Of a DNA stretch of 41,989 bases, positions 18,219-27,414 are shown piece by piece. The position numbers were made by a program, and so were the translations under genes. The notes under the pieces are model-generated. The model saw nothing but the letters and a program-made list of their open reading frames with translations, had not been told where the DNA came from and made no database searches. Numbering within the stretch: the first letter of the stretch is position 1; each line of letters opens with the position of its first letter. The DNA comes from Woeseiaceae bacterium. GTDB taxonomy: Bacteria > Pseudomonadota > Gammaproteobacteria > Steroidobacterales > Woeseiaceae. Location: assembly GCA_028289545.1 (NCBI GenBank), contig JANQPG010000017.1:1-41989 (forward strand), in the 5' to 3' direction.

Positions 18219-18893
18219 TCATTCCGATGAGATGCCGAGCTGCTCTTTGAGATGCGAGACCTCGGCTTCGAGTCGTTCGACACGCTCCGCCAGCTCCGCC
18301 ACGGTATCCCGCCGCGTCGACGCTGAAGTACCCGCCGCCTCGGACCGCGCCTGCGACGCTTGTGCATAAGCATCGACGTCGATCGGCCCGGAGAACAGGT
18401 GCATGTATTCCGAATCTTTACGCCCGGGTGTTCGCGGCAGCTTGACGACCAGCGCACCCGCCTCCCTTTTCGCCATCCCGGTGAGCGCCTCGACCACATC
18501 GGCATTTTCGGCGAAGCTGTGCAGGCGCCCGCTGCGGGCGCGGAGCTCTCCCGGCGTCTGCGCACCGCGCAACAGCAGCAAACACGCAATCGCCACCTCC
18601 GCAGCATCGAGCTGCAGGTCGCTGTAGCGCGTATTGCAGAATCGCTGTGAATACTTTTCGGCACGGCTCTTGAAGTTCTCCTCCGTGCGGACGAGGTGTT
18701 TGCCTTCGAGACTGCGGATCGCGTGCTGCACTTCGCCCTGAGACAACGACATGACGGGGTCCCGCGACGACTTCTGATTGCAGGCGTTGGTCAGCGCATT
18801 CAAGGTCAGCGGGTACTGATCGGGCGTGGTGATCGATTTCTCGATGAGACAGCCGATGACTCGGGCTTCCTTGTCGTCCAGTTCCGGTATCAC
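18219..18893 (-). CDS. yceH: YceH-family (DUF480) protein
   Basis: A 224-residue protein whose N-terminus, IPELDDKEARVIGCLIEKSITTPDQYPLTLNALTNACNQKSSRDPV, is the diagnostic DUF480/YceH signature; two winged-helix modules are expected. The end has a short coiled coil (VAELAERVERLEAEVSHLKEQLG). The GTG start at 18893 follows GGAGGAAGCAAC, an excellent ribosome site, and matches the conserved N-terminus; the longer open frame upstream is not needed. The function of the family is not established. Confidence 0.93.
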   Translation of the reverse strand: MIPELDDKEARVIGCLIEKSITTPDQYPLTLNALTNACNQKSSRDPVMSLSQGEVQHAIRSLEGKHLVRTEENFKSRAEKYSQRFCNTRYSDLQLDAAEVAIACLLLLRGAQTPGELRARSGRLHSFAENADVVEALTGMAKREAGALVVKLPRTPGRKDSEYMHLFSGPIDVDAYAQASQARSEAAGTSASTRRDTVAELAERVERLEAEVSHLKEQLGISSE

Positions 18894-18986
18894 GTTGCTT
18901 CCTCCAACAGAGACTGCGGCGATTATTGGGCAGGCGTACTGTGCTGGCAAGCGAAAGCACCAGGAAAACCGCCCTCGCCCGCTACG

Positions 18987-19634
18987 TCAGGACTTCCGCC
19001 GCTTCGACCGCTGAACGTCCTCCGTGAACAAGGTCTCGATACACTGCTGAACGCGACGCTTCGGCGCGTCAAACGGCGTATCGGTGAGCCCGAGCCGAGC
19101 GCGGATGTACGGCAACCCCTCCCACATCGACAACAGGTTGTCGGCCAGGGTATCGGCGTCCTGCGGCTTGCTAATGAACCCTTCTGTCTTGGCGTGACCA
19201 ATCAGATCGGCAAGTTCAGCGTGCGCGCGCCCGTAGGCGGCGTGGTAGAACTCCTCCACGATCTCCGGGTTGCCCCTGGCCTGCTCGTGCATCATGCGAT
19301 CGAACCGAATGCAGAACTCCGAATTGAGCAGCTCGAGCAGGTTCGTCCCGTATTGCCCCAGGGATCGCCAGAATTCTTTTGCGGTATCGGAGCGTGCCGT
19401 CACGTCCGTGGTGAAAACGTCACCCTCCGCCTCCACAACCGCCTTTAGCACGCCCTTCATGTCGCCGAAGTACCGGTACAGGGTCGTCTTCGATACGCCG
19501 GCGGCCTTGCACAGGCGGTCCGTCGACACTGCGGAATACCCCTCGCCCAGGAGTAGATCGCGTGCAGCCTGGACAATGCGAGCCTGACTGTCGGACCTCG
19601 GTGTCGGCGCGATATCGGTTTTTGTGTCACTCAT
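18987..19634 (-). CDS. TetR-family transcriptional repressor
   Basis: The protein has 215 residues. Residues about 17-65 form the TetR helix-turn-helix (QARIVQAARDLLLGEGYSAVSTDRLCKAAGVSKTTLYRYFGDMKGVL). The C-terminal ligand/dimer domain is of the AcrR type (DTLADNLLSMWEGL). It diverges from the MMPL transporter gene, and the intergenic region holds a perfect 24-bp palindrome. It therefore most likely represses the transporter operon and is induced by a hydrophobic ligand (inference). Confidence 0.93.
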   Translation of the reverse strand: MSDTKTDIAPTPRSDSQARIVQAARDLLLGEGYSAVSTDRLCKAAGVSKTTLYRYFGDMKGVLKAVVEAEGDVFTTDVTARSDTAKEFWRSLGQYGTNLLELLNSEFCIRFDRMMHEQARGNPEIVEEFYHAAYGRAHAELADLIGHAKTEGFISKPQDADTLADNLLSMWEGLPYIRARLGLTDTPFDAPKRRVQQCIETLFTEDVQRSKRRKS

Positions 19635-19812
19635 GTCGGTTGTACTCGACAGTCCTTAGCGTTTCCTTGCGGCAAGCGTGATGCCTTCCCGCTCGTAGAG
19701 CAAGCCTGCACACGGCCCGCGGGACGTTGCGGGCATCCGTGTTACTCGTTTCCGATCAGGCCCAAGCGCTGTGCCTGTTACACCCGGTTACAAACGGGAG
19801 TTGTCGGACTCA

Positions 19813-19836
19813 ATACAGTACGGTACCGTACTGTAT
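19813..19836. promoter_or_regulatory. Perfect 24-bp palindrome, probable TetR operator
   Basis: The left arm is ATACAGTACGGT and the right arm its exact reverse complement, with no spacer. It lies 34 bases before the MMPL start codon and 178 bases from the tetR start. Size, symmetry and place are typical of TetR/AcrR operators. Occupancy would block the transporter promoter, which is probably overlapping. Confidence 0.85.
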
Positions 19837-19870
19837 CACATCTGGCCGGACTGCTCTCATGGAGATTTCA

Positions 19871-22207
19871 ATGGCAAAACAAGGAGCGAGCGATCGACTG
19901 GGCCGGTCGGTTGCGGAATGGAGTATTCGCCGGCGCGGCGCGTTGCTGGCTCTCACCGTACTGCTCTGTACGGCGATCGGCTATGGCGGATCTTCGTTGC
20001 GGTTCGCCGGCGATTACCGCGTGTTCTTCGGTCCCGAGAATCCCGACTTCATCGCCAACGAACAGGCACAGGGGAGCTTCGGTAAACCCGATAACGTGGC
20101 GTTTGTCGTTATTCCGCAAGGCGACAGCATCTACAGTGAAGACACGCTCGCGGCTGTCCACGCCCTCACGGAGGCGTCCTGGTCTTTGCCTTACGTGTCG
20201 CGGGTCGACAGCCTGACCAATTTCCAGAATACGGTGGGTGAAGATGACGACCTGATCGTCGAGGACCTGCTCTTCGACCCTGCCGAACTCTCGCCGTCGC
20301 GGATTGCAGAAATCCGGGCGGTCGCGGAGGCGGAGCCGCTGATTAGTGGATTTGTGGTATCGCCCGGCGGCGAGGCCACGATCGTCAACGCCGTGGTACA
20401 GCTGCCGGGCGACGTTCCCAACGTCACCTCGCAGGTCGCGGAGACGGCACGCGAGATTCGCTCGGCAGTGCTCGAGAATCATCCCGATCTCGACATTCAC
20501 ATTACCGGCGTCGCCAGCCTGAGCGCGGCCTTCGAGGAGGCCGGAGTCCGCGATTCGTCGACACTGATACCGCTCGTGTATGTGTTCATCCTGGTCGTCA
20601 TGTTTGTTGCGCTCCGGTCAGGCACGGCGGTGTTTGCAAGCCTCACCGTGATCGGTCTTTCCACCATCGTCGGCATGGGCGCCGGCGGCTGGCTGGGCGT
20701 CGAGCTAACTCCGATCTCGCTGTCCGCCCCAACGATTATCCTGACTATCGCCGTCGCCGATGCCATTCATCTCATTACGGGCGTTCGATCCGGCATGCGC
20801 GAAGGCCTCAGCCAGCGGGACGCCATCGTCAAGTCCACCGGGCTGAATTTCACGCCGATTCTCATTACGTCCGTGACAACGATCGTCGGCTTTCTGACCC
20901 TCAACTTCTCCGACAGCCCGCCCTTCCACCATCTCGGCAACATGAGCGCGGCGGGAATCGCCGCAGCCTGGCTGCTGTCGGTTACGTTTCTCCCGGCGCT
21001 GTTGTCAATGCTGCCGCTCAGGTTCGGCGGCAAAACCCGTGAAGACAAGCAGGAGATACCCGGCCGCATAGCCGAAGCCGTGATTGCCCGCCCGCGCACT
21101 ATGGTGGCAGGGACACTCGCGTTCTGCCTGATTACCATCTCGTTCATTCCGTCGATGGACGTCAACGATCAGTGGTCGAACTACTTCGACGAGTCTCTCG
21201 AGTTCCGGCAGGCCATCGACGCGAGCGAGCCCTACTTCGGCTCGGATCAGGTGGAATTTATCCTCGATCCCGGCGCTCCCGGCGAAGTTACCGATCCGGA
21301 CTTCCTGACAACCGTCGACCGTTTTGCGTCCTGGCTCCGCGAACGCAATGAAGTGGCGCACGTCTTCGCGGTGTCCGACATCATGAAGCGGATCAACCGC
21401 AACCTCAACGGTGAAAACCCCGACTACTACCGGATTCCCGAAGACCAGACGCTGGCCAGCCAGTATCTGCTCGTCTACGAACTGTCGCTGCCGTACGGGC
21501 TCGATCTCAACAACCGCGTCGATATCGATCGGCAGTCGACCCGCATCACGGCAACCATGAGAGACATTTCGACGGGCGATACCAAGACCTTCCTCGCCGA
21601 AGCGCAGTCCTGGTTCGAAGCCAACGGCGGCCGGTACGAACTCGACGTCACGGGTTCCAAGGTGCTGTTCTCGTTCGTCGCGCAGCGCAACATCGAAGCC
21701 ATGTTCGAGGGCGCGCTGTATCTGATCGTCGCGATATTCGTGATTCTCGCCATTTCGTTTCGGTCCGTGACGGTCGGTTTGATCAGCATATTGCCGAATG
21801 CCCTGCCGATCCTGACGACGTTTGGCGTCTGGGCGTTGCTGGTTGGCACCGTCGGTTTCTCGGTTGCGGCTGTGGGTGCCGTTGCCGTAGGCCTCGTCGT
21901 GGATTTCACGGTGCACTTCTTATCCAAGTACCTGCGCGCCCGGCGCGAAGACGGGCGCAGCATTGAGGATGCCGTCCGCTATGCGTTTCACACGGCAGGA
22001 ACCGCAATTTTTGTCACCACGGTCATCCTGGCGGCGGGTTTTGCCGTGCTGGTGACGTCGAGCTTCAAGCTGAACGCCGATCTCGGCCTGCTGACGGCGC
22101 TTGCCGTGATTTTCGCCATGCTCATCAATTTTCTGCTGCTGCCCAGCCTGTTCCTTGCGTTCAGGAAGCGAGATCGCGGGGGCGTCCCCGCTCCGGCATC
22201 GGCATAA
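19871..22207 (+). CDS. MMPL/RND-superfamily transporter
   Basis: The inner-membrane exporter has 778 residues. TM1 (ALLALTVLLCTAIGYG) is followed by a periplasmic domain. A five-to-six helix block at about 220-400 contains the MMPL/sterol-sensing-like core (ISLSAPTIILTIAVADAIHLITG). A second periplasmic loop (WSNYFDESLEFRQAIDASEP) leads to a second helix block (VAAVGAVAVGLVVDFTVHFLSKYLRAR). The aspartates in AVADA and VVDF are the expected proton-relay positions. Family members move lipids, hopanoids or sterols between membranes. The ATG at 19871 has GGAG seven bases upstream; the in-frame ATG at 19859 is possible. It heads a three-gene operon. Confidence 0.92.
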   Translation: MAKQGASDRLGRSVAEWSIRRRGALLALTVLLCTAIGYGGSSLRFAGDYRVFFGPENPDFIANEQAQGSFGKPDNVAFVVIPQGDSIYSEDTLAAVHALTEASWSLPYVSRVDSLTNFQNTVGEDDDLIVEDLLFDPAELSPSRIAEIRAVAEAEPLISGFVVSPGGEATIVNAVVQLPGDVPNVTSQVAETAREIRSAVLENHPDLDIHITGVASLSAAFEEAGVRDSSTLIPLVYVFILVVMFVALRSGTAVFASLTVIGLSTIVGMGAGGWLGVELTPISLSAPTIILTIAVADAIHLITGVRSGMREGLSQRDAIVKSTGLNFTPILITSVTTIVGFLTLNFSDSPPFHHLGNMSAAGIAAAWLLSVTFLPALLSMLPLRFGGKTREDKQEIPGRIAEAVIARPRTMVAGTLAFCLITISFIPSMDVNDQWSNYFDESLEFRQAIDASEPYFGSDQVEFILDPGAPGEVTDPDFLTTVDRFASWLRERNEVAHVFAVSDIMKRINRNLNGENPDYYRIPEDQTLASQYLLVYELSLPYGLDLNNRVDIDRQSTRITATMRDISTGDTKTFLAEAQSWFEANGGRYELDVTGSKVLFSFVAQRNIEAMFEGALYLIVAIFVILAISFRSVTVGLISILPNALPILTTFGVWALLVGTVGFSVAAVGAVAVGLVVDFTVHFLSKYLRARREDGRSIEDAVRYAFHTAGTAIFVTTVILAAGFAVLVTSSFKLNADLGLLTALAVIFAMLINFLLLPSLFLAFRKRDRGGVPAPASA

Positions 22208-22235
22208 GCATTTTCAAGACATCAGGAGATACGAC

Positions 22236-23024
22236 ATGTACGCACTACGAGGCGCCGTGATACTCACGGTGTTGCTGAGTTCACTTGCCACTCACGCCCA
22301 ATCGGACCAGGAGCGCGGTTTTGCGATTGCCGAGCGATCCGATTTGACCGACCAGGGCTTCGGCTCGAGCACGGTTGAACTGACCATGACGCTGAGCGAT
22401 CCGAGCGGCCGCACGACCACACGCGAGTTACGCATCGATACGCTGGAAAAGGAAGGTGAAGGCAACGGCGACAAGTCCCTGACAATCTTCTATTCACCAC
22501 CGGATGTCGACGGCACGGCACTGTTGTCACATGCCCGAATTCTCGACTCCGACAACCAGTGGCTATACCTGCCGGCGCTTCGCCGAGTGAAACGCATTTC
22601 ATCTTCGAACAAGTCGGGGCCGTTTGTCGGGTCGGAATTTGCGTTCGAGGACCTGACCTCGGGAGAGCTGGGTAAGTACGAATACACGTACCTCGAGACT
22701 CGAACGGTCGATGGTATGGAAATGGACGTCCTGGAGTGTGTGCCGCGCTACGAGCGGTCGGGCTACTCCCGACTGAATTGCTACTACGACACCGAGGTCT
22801 ACCAGACACGCAAGATCGAGTTCTTCGATCGCGGCGGGCAGCTGTTGAAGACGCTCAAACTCGAAGACTACCGCGAATACCCGGGCGGCTTCTGGAGGCC
22901 GCACCTGCAGACGATGACCAATCATCTGACGGGTAAGGTCACGACCATTGCCGCCGGCGAGTATGAGTTCGATGTCGACCTGGACAACCGCGACTTCGAG
23001 CCTTCGGCGCTGGACCGGCTGTAG
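22236..23024 (+). CDS. LolA-like outer-membrane lipoprotein-sorting family protein
   Basis: The periplasmic protein has 262 residues with a signal peptide ending THAQS near residue 21. The body (STVELTMTLSDPSGRTTTRELRIDTLEKEG, LTIFYSPPDVDGTALLSHA, NQWLYLPALRRVKRISSSNKSGPFVGSEFAFEDL) matches the LolA-like family that regularly accompanies MMPL transporters. It likely shuttles a lipid from the transporter to the outer membrane. The start has AGGAGAT upstream and lies 28 bp after the transporter. Confidence 0.9.
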   Translation: MYALRGAVILTVLLSSLATHAQSDQERGFAIAERSDLTDQGFGSSTVELTMTLSDPSGRTTTRELRIDTLEKEGEGNGDKSLTIFYSPPDVDGTALLSHARILDSDNQWLYLPALRRVKRISSSNKSGPFVGSEFAFEDLTSGELGKYEYTYLETRTVDGMEMDVLECVPRYERSGYSRLNCYYDTEVYQTRKIEFFDRGGQLLKTLKLEDYREYPGGFWRPHLQTMTNHLTGKVTTIAAGEYEFDVDLDNRDFEPSALDRL

Positions 23025-23032
23025 GCGCAGCA

Positions 23033-24238
23033 ATGCGTTGCACCCGGATTATTGCCGTGGCGGCGGCCCTGCTGCCGTGCGCGGCCGCCGACGCTCGCGG
23101 CTTCGATTTCCGGCCCGAGATTACGCTGGAGGCGCGGTTGTTTCCGGACGACCCGGCGCTGCCCGGTCAGCACGACACCCTTCAGGGCGGCATCGTTATC
23201 GGCGGAGACGGCCGGTGGCGAAGCAGCGACCGCAATTCCCGCGTGCTGTTGGAGCCTTACCTGCGGCTGGATTCCGAGGACCCGGAGAGAACGTATTTCG
23301 ACTTTCGCGAACTGAGCTTTGCACGAGAATTCGATAACTGGGACTTGTTGCTTGGCGTCAGCCAGGTGTTCTGGGGGGTTGCCGAGTCGAGGAACGTCGT
23401 CGACGTCATCAATCAGTTCGACACGATCGAAGACGTCGACGAAGGGGAAAAACTCGGTCAGCCCATGGTTCGACTGTCGAGACGTGATGACTGGGGCACA
23501 ATGGAGTTCTTCTATCTGCCCTACTTCCGCGAGCGCCTCTTCGCCGGCGCCGACGGCCGGCTTCGTTTTGGTGCGGTGGTCGACACGAACGCGGCCCGCT
23601 ACGAGCGCAGCGGTGAAGAATGGGCCGGCGACGTGGCGTTACGCTACAGCAACCGGTTTGGCGGCATCGATTTGGGTTTACACGCCTTTTACGGCACAAG
23701 CCGCAACCCGCTGCTTGAGACCGACACTGAGGCCGACACGGCCGGAACCCGGCTGATACCGCTTTACCAGAGGCTTCGGCAAACAGGACTCGATCTTCAG
23801 TACACGACCGGGCCGTGGTTGTGGAAGGCCGAGGCTGTGGTTGCCCGAATCAACGGTGACACGTTCCTGAGCGGCGTTGGCGGTCTGGAGTACACGTTCT
23901 TCGACATGGCCGGGAAAGGGATCGATATCGGCATCATTGGTGAGTACCTCTACGACAATCGCGATCCCCTCAGAACGCCGATCAACATCTTCGATAACGA
24001 GGTGTTTGTCGGTACTCGCGTGACCTTGAACGACGCACAGGACACTGAGCTGCTCGCCGGAGCCATTGTCGACGACGCCACGGGCGCCGTTCAGGGCTCG
24101 ATCGAGTTTCAGCGCCGGCTCGGCGATCGCATGCTCCTCGAGCTGGAAGCGCGGTCGTTTTCGTCGTCGGGTGACGTGCTGCTGCAACCGTTCGATCGGG
24201 ACGACCACGTGACCCTGCGGCTCGTGGCGTATTTCTGA
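23033..24238 (+). CDS. Predicted outer-membrane beta-barrel of the MMPL operon
   Basis: The protein has 401 residues. A signal peptide ends at ADA near residue 21. The rest alternates hydrophobic and polar residues in beta-strand fashion, rich in Arg, Asp and aromatic residues, and ends with an aromatic (LRLVAYF), the outer-membrane insertion signature. It starts 8 bases after the LolA-like gene, so it belongs to the operon and is probably the outer-membrane end of the transport route. Homologues near MMPL genes exist, but I cannot name the family with certainty. Confidence 0.82.
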   Translation: MRCTRIIAVAAALLPCAAADARGFDFRPEITLEARLFPDDPALPGQHDTLQGGIVIGGDGRWRSSDRNSRVLLEPYLRLDSEDPERTYFDFRELSFAREFDNWDLLLGVSQVFWGVAESRNVVDVINQFDTIEDVDEGEKLGQPMVRLSRRDDWGTMEFFYLPYFRERLFAGADGRLRFGAVVDTNAARYERSGEEWAGDVALRYSNRFGGIDLGLHAFYGTSRNPLLETDTEADTAGTRLIPLYQRLRQTGLDLQYTTGPWLWKAEAVVARINGDTFLSGVGGLEYTFFDMAGKGIDIGIIGEYLYDNRDPLRTPINIFDNEVFVGTRVTLNDAQDTELLAGAIVDDATGAVQGSIEFQRRLGDRMLLELEARSFSSSGDVLLQPFDRDDHVTLRLVAYF

Positions 24239-24295
24239 TCGCTTCCGTCCACTACCTCTTGTCTTGTTGATCGCCTGGTAAAAATGCGAACTCTG

Positions 24296-24326
24296 GCCGG
24301 AGAGTCACGAGTGACTCATCGCCGGC
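24296..24326. terminator. Compound inverted repeat after the MMPL operon
   Basis: Outer arms GCCGG/CCGGC flank inner arms GAGTCAC/GTGACTC in a compact hairpin, 58 bases past the barrel gene and 64 bases before the hydrolase gene. No T-run. It could be a terminator or an operator for the following gene. Confidence 0.35.
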
Positions 24327-24389
24327 TGCATGAGGGAATTCTTGATGCGTTTGCGCTTATGCTCGTGAGAGGTCACTCGGGGAGCTACC

Positions 24390-25472
24390 ATGTTTGTCAT
24401 TACCAATCGCGAAGTCTTTGAAGACGACGGCAAATCCGGATTCGACAAATTCGGCAAACGGGCCAACGCAAAAGGGCCCAACGAGTTGAGAGTCGCGGAG
24501 GTTACGCGCCGGCAAAACTCGTGGCGGGTCAGTATCCTCGAGGACGAGCTCGATCAGGCGGAGGCCGCCAGACTCATCAAGAAACACAAGCTGAGCCTCG
24601 ATCCTTCAGCTCAGCACTACACGAGCCTGAAAGTCGCCTGCAAGCTGGTCGAAGAAGTCAGGAAGAAGAAATCGCACATCCTGTTGTTCGTGCACGGCTT
24701 CAACAACGACATGGAAGACGTCATGGCGAGAGCCCATGACATCCAGTCCCGCTACAACGTCATTGTGCTGCCCTTCTCCTGGCCGGCCAACGGCGGCGGC
24801 ACCGGTGCACTCAGCTACAAGAAAGACAAGCGCGATGCTCGGGCCTCCGCGGGTGCCCTCGAACGCGTGCTCATGATCATGCACAAATACCTGCAGCTGA
24901 TGACGGAAGCGCAAAGAAACGACCTGTTGGCCAAGGCGATCGCAAAACACCCGGAAAACGCCATGGCGCGGGATGCGCTCTATGCCGAGCTGCTCGACAA
25001 GAGCTGCAAGTTTACGGTCAATGCCATATTTCACAGCATGGGCAACTACCTGCTGAAACACACGCTCAAGAGCTCGATCTCCGAGGGCAACCGGCTGATC
25101 TTCGACAACATTTCACTCGTGGCGGCCGACACGAACAGCCTGGACCACGGCCTGTGGGTGGAGCGCCTGCAGTTCCGCTCACGATGCTATATTACGATCA
25201 ACGAGCGGGACTATGCGCTGGCCGCTTCGCGTGCGAAATCGGGCTCGGAGCAACTGGCCCGGCTGGGGCACTTCCTCAAGCATCTGAACGCGGCGAATGC
25301 CCACTACGTCAATTTCACCGACGCGTCGTGGGTGCGCAACTCGCACGGTTATTTCGGCGACCCTTCGAAGAAGAACAAAGATGTGTTCGAGTTCTTTGAG
25401 AAGGCGTTTTCCGGCGCCCACGGTGAGGAAGACCTGCGTTTTCATCCCGAGGGCAACTGGTACGGGTTCTGA
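24390..25472 (+). CDS. DUF900-type alpha/beta hydrolase
   Basis: The protein has 360 residues. The lid/oxyanion segment HILLFVHGFNNDMEDV and the nucleophile elbow AIFHSMGNYLL (serine in F-H-S-M-G) mark the DUF900 branch of alpha/beta hydrolases. Later residues VAADTNSLDHG and GHFLKHL could supply the acid and histidine. There is no signal peptide, so it appears cytoplasmic. Substrate unknown. The ATG follows GGGAGCT. It is followed 27 bp later by a membrane protein gene, probably in one transcript. Confidence 0.82.
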   Translation: MFVITNREVFEDDGKSGFDKFGKRANAKGPNELRVAEVTRRQNSWRVSILEDELDQAEAARLIKKHKLSLDPSAQHYTSLKVACKLVEEVRKKKSHILLFVHGFNNDMEDVMARAHDIQSRYNVIVLPFSWPANGGGTGALSYKKDKRDARASAGALERVLMIMHKYLQLMTEAQRNDLLAKAIAKHPENAMARDALYAELLDKSCKFTVNAIFHSMGNYLLKHTLKSSISEGNRLIFDNISLVAADTNSLDHGLWVERLQFRSRCYITINERDYALAASRAKSGSEQLARLGHFLKHLNAANAHYVNFTDASWVRNSHGYFGDPSKKNKDVFEFFEKAFSGAHGEEDLRFHPEGNWYGF

Positions 25473-25499
25473 ACGCGAGGGGCTGGATGGGAGGTCCAC

Positions 25500-26852
25500 A
25501 TGAGTAAACGATTTATTGGGCTGCTGCCTTTGCTGGCAGCCGGCAGCCTGTTGCCGGTCGGACAGCTCAGCGCCGATCAACACGATCAACGCGTCGACAG
25601 AACCGCAGTAGAAAGCCGGGAGCTGCAGCAGCTCGACACAGCAGCTCGGACCGCAGTGATCGCGCAGCCCGGACTCATCGAGGCAGCACGGCCGCAACTC
25701 GAATCGGTTCGCGAAGTGATGCGTGACATGGCGCGAAGAACCAACGACCGCGAGGCGCTCACGCTGGACGGCCCCGTGTTTGCGATTTCGCCGGATCGAA
25801 CGCAAGTGTCCGAAGTGCTCGATCTCGATCAGGGCCTTGCACCCGGATCGCTAATACTCAATACGGTTCGCGAGGACGCCGAGGTATCGACGCTGCCCGC
25901 TCCCCTGATGGCCCCAGCAGAAACCGAAACCGGTCAGACCTACGCACTGAGCTGGGAGCTGATCACCCCGGGCGGCACGTTCAAAGCCTGGGGACGGGAC
26001 AGCACGGGTTTGAGCTTCGACGGCGCCAGCGGCGGTTACGTGGGCAGCTTCGACGTCGCGCTGACCTATGTGCCGGAGCTCGCGAATCCGCCGCAGCTCA
26101 ATCCGCCGATCTCGGTTTCCATCGCCGCGCCCAACGCGGAGCTCATCAGTCCCGCCCCCCTGAGAATCGGCTCCGTCAATCAGTGGCACAGCGTCGACAT
26201 TGCCGTAAGGGCGTTGCCGGAAGACCGCTATTCCGTATCCATCAGCGCCAACCCGGCGGACGATGGGGACCGCATCGAAATGCCCGTATCGCGCCCGCGG
26301 GTCGAACTGTCAGCTAATCCGGCCGGGCCCATCGACGGCTGGGGTATAGGCAGAACCTCTATCGTCGTCCAGGCTCAGGGTATTCGGAACCCGGCTGGCT
26401 ATGAAGTCGCACTGACCAGCACGGCGGGCATCCTGAATCCGGCAAGGGTTGTACTGGACGCCCAGGGCCGCGGCGAGACCTTCCTTCGATCGAGCCGACA
26501 AAACCTCGCCAACGTATCGGTACGCGATGCCGGAAACTTCACGGCGACAGAATTGCGCGTGCAGTTCGCTCATCCGTGGCTGTTTCTAGCCCTCGCCATT
26601 GTCGGTGGACTGCTCGGTTCGATCCTCACGCAAAAAGGCCGCCAGCACTGGCTCAAAGGCCTCACTATCGGCGCCGTCACGGGCGTTGTCATGGCGCTGC
26701 TGTACGCCGTTGGCGTCAACTGGATGGGTCAGGTGTTTCCGTCGGCCGACCTGGCGCTCGGCGGCGAAGCACTCGTGGTGGTGCTGGGTGCCGTCGGTGC
26801 GATTGTTGGAATCCGATTTGCGGTGCCGGATACGGCAGGGGATTCGGGCTAG
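25500..26852 (+). CDS. Secreted/membrane protein with C-terminal TM helices, unknown function
   Basis: The protein has 450 residues. A signal peptide ends near LSA (residue 24). A helical segment at about 30-90 is followed by beta-rich, Ig-like sequence at about 140-345. Three hydrophobic helices close the protein (WLFLALAIVGGLLGSIL, GLTIGAVTGVVMALLYAVGV, ALVVVLGAVGAIVGI). The likely topology is a large periplasmic part anchored by the C-terminus. I do not recognise the family. It is tightly linked to the DUF900 hydrolase upstream. Confidence 0.78.
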   Translation: MSKRFIGLLPLLAAGSLLPVGQLSADQHDQRVDRTAVESRELQQLDTAARTAVIAQPGLIEAARPQLESVREVMRDMARRTNDREALTLDGPVFAISPDRTQVSEVLDLDQGLAPGSLILNTVREDAEVSTLPAPLMAPAETETGQTYALSWELITPGGTFKAWGRDSTGLSFDGASGGYVGSFDVALTYVPELANPPQLNPPISVSIAAPNAELISPAPLRIGSVNQWHSVDIAVRALPEDRYSVSISANPADDGDRIEMPVSRPRVELSANPAGPIDGWGIGRTSIVVQAQGIRNPAGYEVALTSTAGILNPARVVLDAQGRGETFLRSSRQNLANVSVRDAGNFTATELRVQFAHPWLFLALAIVGGLLGSILTQKGRQHWLKGLTIGAVTGVVMALLYAVGVNWMGQVFPSADLALGGEALVVVLGAVGAIVGIRFAVPDTAGDSG

Positions 26853-26952
26853 CTATTGTGCTCGGCTCAGATGACCTCGCGCCGGCTGTCTCCCCGGCAA
26901 CCACGCTCTCAATCGGAAGCGGATAGAGACCTTGGGCCGCGGGCCGACACCA

Positions 26953-27243
26953 TCAGCACTCGTTCCAACACGGTACTTCTTCTACAACCGACCAGAAGTT
27001 ACTTGCTTCCTCTTCGGACACCACGCCATCGCTGTTGTTGTCGGCCGTGGTAAATAGATTACCCTTGCGTTGTATGCAGTAGTTGGCATCTGCAGTATCG
27101 AACCCCGCTGACCATTCCGTCTCAGTAAGCCCGGGGTTGCCATCGGAATTGAACTCCTGGTAGAACTGGCCCGCACTTTTGGCTGAAGCCGTGCCGGCAA
27201 GTGACACAAGCAAGACACAAATCATGAGTCTATTTCTTGACAT
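26953..27243 (-). CDS. Small secreted EF-hand protein
   Basis: The protein has 96 residues with a signal peptide ending ASA near residue 22. A canonical EF-hand loop DNNSDGVVSEEE (D-x-N-x-D-G-x-x-x-x-x-E) is present near residue 70. A second, degenerate loop (FNSDGNPGLTETEW) lies near 32. It has three cysteines after the signal. It probably binds calcium outside the cytoplasm. It converges on the membrane protein gene and diverges from the gene at 27415. Confidence 0.8.
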   Translation of the reverse strand: MSRNRLMICVLLVSLAGTASAKSAGQFYQEFNSDGNPGLTETEWSAGFDTADANYCIQRKGNLFTTADNNSDGVVSEEEASNFWSVVEEVPCWNEC

Positions 27244-27414
27244 GACGGAAGCTCCCTCGAAGCGGATTTACATAAGAAACCAACTTAGTTCGAGCGGCAA
27301 AGATATCTTTTCCGGCACGTACGTCTATCACCAGGCTGGCTTTCTAACCGGCAGTACCTCGGGTAGCATTAATCAGAGCGACCCACTATCTGTTGCAGAA
27401 ACCCTCACAAGACA

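Noticed and set aside
21005..21916. 303-codon minus-strand open frame
   Set aside because: Antisense shadow of the MMPL transporter with typical His/Arg/Glu-biased composition.
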